DNA from: Lewinellaceae bacterium
GTDB taxonomy: Bacteria; Bacteroidota; Bacteroidia; Chitinophagales; Saprospiraceae
DNA: 64,000 bases
Reading direction: 5' to 3'
Assembly (NCBI GenBank): GCA_020636095.1
Contig: JACJYN010000004.1
Location: 620,001-684,000, forward strand
Shown in pieces: positions 60,021 through 64,000 of this stretch. Position numbers and translations under genes: made by a program. Positions within the stretch are counted from its first letter, which is position 1. Every line of letters begins with the position of its first letter. The notes under the pieces were generated by a model. That model searched no databases. It saw nothing but the letters and a program-made list of their open reading frames with translations, and was not told the origin of the DNA.

Positions 60021-60070
60021 AAAGGAGGAATGATAGCAGCAGCCTTGCCTTTCATTCCTCCTTTCCTTTT
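60021..60070 (+). terminator. Terminator after the membrane subtilase
   Basis: AAAGGAGGAATGA (60021-60033) pairs with TCATTCCTCCTTT (60052-60064), 13 bp, followed by CCTTTTTT. It begins 16 bases after the stop. The arms resemble the GGAATGA hairpins seen elsewhere. Confidence 0.75.
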
Positions 60071-60131
60071 TTCTCCCATATCCATACCGTAATTTTTGCT
60101 ATTTTTACGCCATCCAAACAAATCCTTTTGC

Positions 60132-61046
60132 ATGGCTAAATTCAGGATGAACCACGAAAGTAAGGGAAAGGGCAGTTCCGGCAGTATGATCGTAAGAGTA
60201 GGGCTCTTCAGTGCTATCGTCGGTGGGTTATTTATGCTCTTCAATAAATTTACCGGCAATGACACCTCCAATCCAGATACTGGAGAGTCAGAACCTGTGA
60301 CGATTACGCTAACGGAAAGGCAGGATTACCTGCCTCCATCCACCACGGGGGCGGTCATTCACCATCAATATTATTCTCTATCCTATTCTGAGGAACACGA
60401 ACAGGCGGAATGGGTGGCGTATCGGCTGACTGGTGAAGAGCTGAAGCAGCCATGGGTGGAGCGCGTCGACAATTTTCGGCCGGATCCACAAGTGAAGAGT
60501 GGTTCAGCGACGCCAAATGACTACCGCAATTCCGGCTACAGCCGCGGCCACCTATTACCTGCTGCCGACCGCGCCTTCAGCGAGCAAGCCATGGATGAAA
60601 CCTTTTACATGAGTAATATCAGCCCGCAGGCCAGTAATTTCAACAAAGGTATCTGGCGGGAACTCGAAGAACTCGCCCGCGCCTGGGCCAAGCGGAACGG
60701 CGAGATTTATGTGGTTACCGGCCCGGTTTTGACATTGGAGCCAAAGGGCAAAATCGGAGATAATGAGGTGTCCGTCCCGGTAGCTTACTACAAGGTATTG
60801 CTGGACGCGGAAGAGCCACAGATAAAAGGAATCGGCTTCATCATTCCCAATGAAGTGAGCTTTGAACCGCTGTATAAATTTGCGGTAACCATTGATAAAG
60901 TAGAAGAGGTTACCGGCCTGGATTTTTTTGGAGCGCTGCTTCCGGCAAACGTTGAGCAGGAAGTAGAAGCCAGCCTCAATATTGACTTGTGGGAGTTCAA
61001 CAAGTCCAAGTTTCAGGAAAGAATAGAAAAATGGAATAACCAATAA
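60132..61046 (+). CDS. Membrane-anchored DNA/RNA non-specific endonuclease
   Basis: A 304-residue nuclease of the NUC1 (Serratia nuclease) type. A single N-terminal anchor or signal (about 19-37, MIVRVGLFSAIVGGLFMLF) precedes a linker and the catalytic domain (about 75-290). The active site SRGHLLPAADR carries catalytic His140 and the Mg2+-binding Asn in FYMSNISPQASNFNKG, both present. It probably faces the periplasm. Start chosen at ATG 60132; a frame upstream to 60096 is less plausible. Stop and the next start are 3 bases apart, so it is translated with a HerA-like ATPase. Confidence 0.9.
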   Translation: MAKFRMNHESKGKGSSGSMIVRVGLFSAIVGGLFMLFNKFTGNDTSNPDTGESEPVTITLTERQDYLPPSTTGAVIHHQYYSLSYSEEHEQAEWVAYRLTGEELKQPWVERVDNFRPDPQVKSGSATPNDYRNSGYSRGHLLPAADRAFSEQAMDETFYMSNISPQASNFNKGIWRELEELARAWAKRNGEIYVVTGPVLTLEPKGKIGDNEVSVPVAYYKVLLDAEEPQIKGIGFIIPNEVSFEPLYKFAVTIDKVEEVTGLDFFGALLPANVEQEVEASLNIDLWEFNKSKFQERIEKWNNQ

Positions 61047-61049
61047 GAT

Positions 61050-62606
61050 ATGTCCAAAAAAGAACAATTCATAAAAGAGATAAATGACGGTTATACTTTT
61101 AAGGGCCGCTTTATTGTCCTGGGAAGCGCTATGCTGGATGGCGCCTGTATGACTAACACATTGGTTAAAATTCCTCTGAAGACGATGAACCGGCACGGTT
61201 TAATTGCCGGTGCGACCGGATCCGGGAAAACGAAAACCTTACAGATTCTTGCCGAACACCTTTCCCAACAGGGAGTCCCTTCCCTTTTAATGGATATCAA
61301 GGGCGACCTCAGTGGCATTGCGGCCCCCAGTGAAGGGCACCCCAAAATTGACGAACGGCACGCACAGATTGGCATTCCTTTTGAAGCCGGCGCCAGCCCG
61401 GTTGAGTTTTTGAGCCTTTCCAGTGAACCCGGCGCCCGGCTCAGGGCTACTGTTTTGGAATTTGGGCCCGTACTCTTTTCTAAGATACTGGGGCTGAATG
61501 ATACCCAGGCCGGGATCGTTGCCGTCGTTTATAAATATTGCGATGACAACAAGTTGCCGCTGCTTGACCTGGCCGACTTTAAACAAACGCTGCAGTATAT
61601 TACCAATGAAGGTAAGGAGGACGCCGAAAAATTGTATGGCCGGATTTCTTCGGCCTCGGTAGGGACTATTATGCGCAAGATCATTGAATTAGAGCAGCAG
61701 GACGCCGAGCGCTTCTTCGGTGAACGTTCTTTTGATGTGGACGACCTGATCCGCACAGATAAGAATGGGCGAGGCATCGTTTCTGTGCTTCGGCTTACCG
61801 ATATTCAGGACCGGCCTAAATTGTTCTCCACTTTTATGTTGCAAATGCTTGCGGAGATTTATTCTAACTTTCCGGAAGAAGGCGACGCAGAGAAGCCCAA
61901 GTTGGTTATTTTTATTGACGAGGCCCATCTCGTTTTTGAAGAAGCCTCCGATGCGCTGATGGACCAGATCGAGGTCATTGTCAAGTTGATCCGTTCGAAG
62001 GGGGTAGGGTTGTTTTTTGTGACCCAAAACCCGGCAGATATTCCTGATGATGTGCTGGGCCAGTTAGGGCTTAAGATTCAGCACGCGCTACGCGCTTTCA
62101 CGGCGAAGGATCGCAAAGCCATTAAGCTGGCCGCTCAGAACTATCCTATTTCGGAGTTTTACGATGTCGCTCAGGCAGTTACCGAACTGGGTATTGGTGA
62201 AGCGCTGGTGACAGCCCTCAATGAAAAGGGGATTCCCACGCCCCTGGCCCATACCCTGCTGCGGGCGCCCGAATCCAGAATGGATGTACTAACAGAGCGG
62301 GAGATCGACAGCATCATTCGCAAATCGGAGATCATCGATAAGTACAATGAGGAAATAAACAGGGAAAGCGCCCACGAAATCCTTACTAAAAAGCTGGAGG
62401 AAGCTCAGGATGAGACCATTCAGAAAGAGATGCGCGCACAACGGGAACGCGCGCGCAGTACTTCCAGCCGTCAGGAAAAAAGTGCAATAGAAAAGATCAT
62501 CGGCAACCCAACAACTCGCCAGGTTGCCAGAACCGTAGCCAGGGAACTTACCCGGGGCTTGTTGGGGGTGCTTGGAATTAGCAGTACTACCCGCCGGAAG
62601 CGTTAA
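61050..62606 (+). CDS. HerA-like/DUF853 ATPase
   Basis: A 518-residue P-loop ATPase of the FtsK-HerA superfamily, DUF853 (YjgR) group. Walker A GATGSGKT at 54-61, Walker B LVIFIDEAHLVFEE near 285-298, and RSKGVGLFFVTQNPADIPDDVLGQLGLK and AFTAKDRKAI near 315-355 are diagnostic. The C-terminal 110 residues are charged and helical (EIINRE, RAQRERARSTSSRQE). HerA proteins usually drive DNA with a nuclease partner (NurA); here the nearest partner is the upstream membrane nuclease, 3 bases away. DUF853 function is unknown. Confidence 0.88.
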   Translation: MSKKEQFIKEINDGYTFKGRFIVLGSAMLDGACMTNTLVKIPLKTMNRHGLIAGATGSGKTKTLQILAEHLSQQGVPSLLMDIKGDLSGIAAPSEGHPKIDERHAQIGIPFEAGASPVEFLSLSSEPGARLRATVLEFGPVLFSKILGLNDTQAGIVAVVYKYCDDNKLPLLDLADFKQTLQYITNEGKEDAEKLYGRISSASVGTIMRKIIELEQQDAERFFGERSFDVDDLIRTDKNGRGIVSVLRLTDIQDRPKLFSTFMLQMLAEIYSNFPEEGDAEKPKLVIFIDEAHLVFEEASDALMDQIEVIVKLIRSKGVGLFFVTQNPADIPDDVLGQLGLKIQHALRAFTAKDRKAIKLAAQNYPISEFYDVAQAVTELGIGEALVTALNEKGIPTPLAHTLLRAPESRMDVLTEREIDSIIRKSEIIDKYNEEINRESAHEILTKKLEEAQDETIQKEMRAQRERARSTSSRQEKSAIEKIIGNPTTRQVARTVARELTRGLLGVLGISSTTRRKR

Positions 62607-62646
62607 AGCTCTGTAACCCAAGTTTGGCTGTTAGGCCTTAGCCCTT

Positions 62647-63219
62647 TTATTCATCACTTACCAGCACCGGCCTGTAGGCCGCCTGATAAGTTGACCAGGG
62701 CGTTTTCTTGTAGTGCCCGCCGGCAAAATAGGTGGCGATGCGCTCAAACTGCTGAGGAGTTTTGTACCCTACAATGGATTGAATGACATCCATATCCTCA
62801 TCCAAAAAGACTACGGTTGGAAAACTAAGCCTTCCTTTCAACAATTCTGCGGCGAGCTCATGGTACCCGCGCTGGCCGTTCTTCACGTATTTATAAGTTT
62901 TTCCTTTATATTCCATCTCGGCCCGCTGTTCGGCGTCAAATTTGACCGGATAAAAATGGTCATTGATATACCGAGCCAGGTTGGGCTCCTGAAAAGTAGC
63001 TTTATCCATGCGCTTGCACCATCCACACCATTCGGTATACACATTCAGCAAGATTTTTTTCTTTTCTTTTTGGGAAAGGGCCATTGCCTCTTCCCAACTA
63101 AGCCATTTCACGGCTTCGATATTGTCCTGCTGAAGTAGTTTTTGTGTATGTTGAGCCGGCGTGAATGAAAAGCTGCTCCCTATCAGGAGCACGGTGAGTA
63201 TGACACTAATCCTTTTCAT
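62647..63219 (-). CDS. Exported thioredoxin-family protein
   Basis: A 190-residue protein with a signal peptide (MKRISVILTVLLIGSSFSFT, cleavage near 20-23), then a thioredoxin-like fold with Cys65-Gly-Trp-Cys68 (YTEWCGWCKRMDK), FYPVKFDAEQ and the cis-Pro region LSFPTVVFLDED. The family resembles DsbD-gamma/SoxW-type periplasmic reductants. The C-terminal tail (GGHYKKTPWSTYQAAYRPV) is a phylum-typical extension. ATG at 63219 gives the signal; the frame continues upstream without one. It is convergent with the DUF853 gene, 40 bases apart. Confidence 0.9.
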   Translation of the reverse strand: MKRISVILTVLLIGSSFSFTPAQHTQKLLQQDNIEAVKWLSWEEAMALSQKEKKKILLNVYTEWCGWCKRMDKATFQEPNLARYINDHFYPVKFDAEQRAEMEYKGKTYKYVKNGQRGYHELAAELLKGRLSFPTVVFLDEDMDVIQSIVGYKTPQQFERIATYFAGGHYKKTPWSTYQAAYRPVLVSDE

Positions 63220-63304
63220 TCCAAACTTTTTTTCTAGTCCGTAAATTATAATCGACAACAAACAAACAAAATATAAAAGTGGCTTATGGTGGCCAGCGGG
63301 TATT

Positions 63305-64000
63305 TTAATGTAAGTTTAACGATTGTAAAGGGTTTCGGAAAAAGAGCAATTCATCTTTTCCCAAGGGGTAGGTTTTCACCGGCGGTTCCGGAAGCACCGG
63401 CGCCTTTCGGCCCTCGGGCACATACCTGTCTGCGAGAAACACCCGGGCTTCATCCCACAAGCCGGCCTGAATGAAGGCCTGAAGGGTCTTAATTCCCCCT
63501 TCTACCATTAGCAGGCTAATCTTTTGCCCCGCCAGGCTGGCCAGTAAATTTCTCGCCATTTGGCCATCGAAGGTAAGGTGGTGATAACGGACGTTATTGG
63601 AAGGCTCCGGAGTGGATTTTTTTTCGGAATACACCAAAGTGGGTTCTTTCCCATCAAAAAGCGCAAGAGAATGGGGCAGGTTGCCCAACCGGTCGAGGAC
63701 AATTCGGCGGGGAGACCGCCCAAAATAGTAACGGTTGGTAAGCTGGGGGTTATCGGCAATGGCCGTATTGGCGCCTACCAATACGGCGTCTACTTCGCTG
63801 CGCCACCGGTGAGTCAACCGTTTGGAATAATCATTGCTCAGCCAGAGCTGGCGGTTTTCAGGAGGCGCAAATATCCCGGCTTTCGATTGGGCAAATTTTA
63901 AAATTACGTAGGGCCGGTTTTGGCGCACAAAGGTATTGCGGGGCAGGCTTAGTTCCTCTCCTTCTTTGCCGAGCAAGCCCACTACCACCTCTACACCGGC
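63305..64000 (-). CDS. ribD: Riboflavin biosynthesis protein RibD, reductase domain (5' part outside window)
   Basis: The frame is open to the window edge, giving 231 visible residues before the stop at 63305-63307. The sequence is the C-terminal reductase of RibD: AGVEVVVGLLGKEGEEL (linker typical for the RibD joint), RPYVILKFAQSKAGI, WRSEVDAVLVGANTAIADNP and LMVEGGIKTLQAFIQAGLWDEARVF. It reduces the ribosyl group of the aminouracil intermediate with NADPH. The N-terminal deaminase with its zinc motif should lie just beyond base 64000. It lies 85 bases downstream of the thioredoxin-like gene's start on the same strand. Confidence 0.93.
   Translation of the reverse strand, partial: AGVEVVVGLLGKEGEELSLPRNTFVRQNRPYVILKFAQSKAGIFAPPENRQLWLSNDYSKRLTHRWRSEVDAVLVGANTAIADNPQLTNRYYFGRSPRRIVLDRLGNLPHSLALFDGKEPTLVYSEKKSTPEPSNNVRYHHLTFDGQMARNLLASLAGQKISLLMVEGGIKTLQAFIQAGLWDEARVFLADRYVPEGRKAPVLPEPPVKTYPLGKDELLFFRNPLQSLNLH

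Overview
The window is chromosomal DNA of a member of the Bacteroidota, most likely a Saprospiria-like lineage (Lewinella/Haliscomenobacter/Phaeodactylibacter type). The phylum call rests on a SusC/SusD/SusE outer-membrane nutrient-uptake locus, C-terminal type IX secretion (T9SS) sorting domains on three proteins, a DUF1573-yajC-ybbR gene string, and several start-proximal matches to the Bacteroidota promoter -7 element TAnnTTTG. The lineage below phylum is an inference from protein character. No rRNA, tRNA, CRISPR array, phage or insertion sequence with a transposase was recognised.

Layout. 1-12.8 kb (all +): the 3' end of gyrA, a secreted TPR protein, aspartate kinase, a PfkB sugar kinase, tilS, two T9SS-cargo proteins (Omp28/thioredoxin-like and DUF1028), an orphan restriction-type nuclease-fold protein, then a threonine-degradation pair (SDR threonine dehydrogenase and Kbl) split by a signal-peptide-bearing Gfo/Idh/MocA protein. 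13-16.3 kb (-): a DUF1800-DUF1501 pair. 16.7-27 kb: a maltodextrin locus, with beta-phosphoglucomutase and GH65 maltose phosphorylase on + and convergent susC-susD-susE on -. 27.4-38.5 kb: a decayed LVIVD-repeat gene, a fused double-ATPase peptide ABC transporter subunit, a small membrane protein, an MBL hydrolase, fmt, a secreted SPOR-like protein, a lipase-like hydrolase, a membrane glycosyltransferase, and a C39-peptidase ABC exporter with its HlyD adaptor. 38.5-44.5 kb: lpd, a lipoprotein, folE, an SDR, gdhA. 44.5-50.4 kb (-): aroK, a DUF429 RNase H-fold protein, a very unusual ClpB-like ATPase and a secreted subtilase in one tight run. 50.6-58 kb: DUF1573, yajC, ybbR, yebC, dnaG, then fba and trxB on -. 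58.4-64 kb: a membrane-anchored subtilase, a membrane-anchored DNA/RNA nuclease followed by a HerA/DUF853 ATPase, a thioredoxin-like protein, and the reductase half of ribD running off the window.

How genes work together. SusC/D/E would bind and import maltodextrins. GH65 phosphorolysis yields glucose plus beta-glucose 1-phosphate, which the adjacent PgmB turns into glucose 6-phosphate. Threonine dehydrogenase and Kbl convert threonine to glycine plus acetyl-CoA. The C39 ABC transporter and HlyD protein are two thirds of a peptide secretion machine with no substrate in sight.

The least explained material is non-coding and recurrent. There is a 165-bp element with 17-bp terminal inverted repeats and fully nested internal pairing (56873-57037). 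A family of GAGCTTGTTCAAATTTC repeats sits at or near stop codons. A family of GGAATGAAGGAATGA hairpins sits at gene ends, and a 140-bp composite inverted repeat lies at 12810-12949. The most unusual protein is the ClpB-like ATPase, whose first AAA domain has lost its Walker B acidic residues and which carries about 330 extra C-terminal residues.
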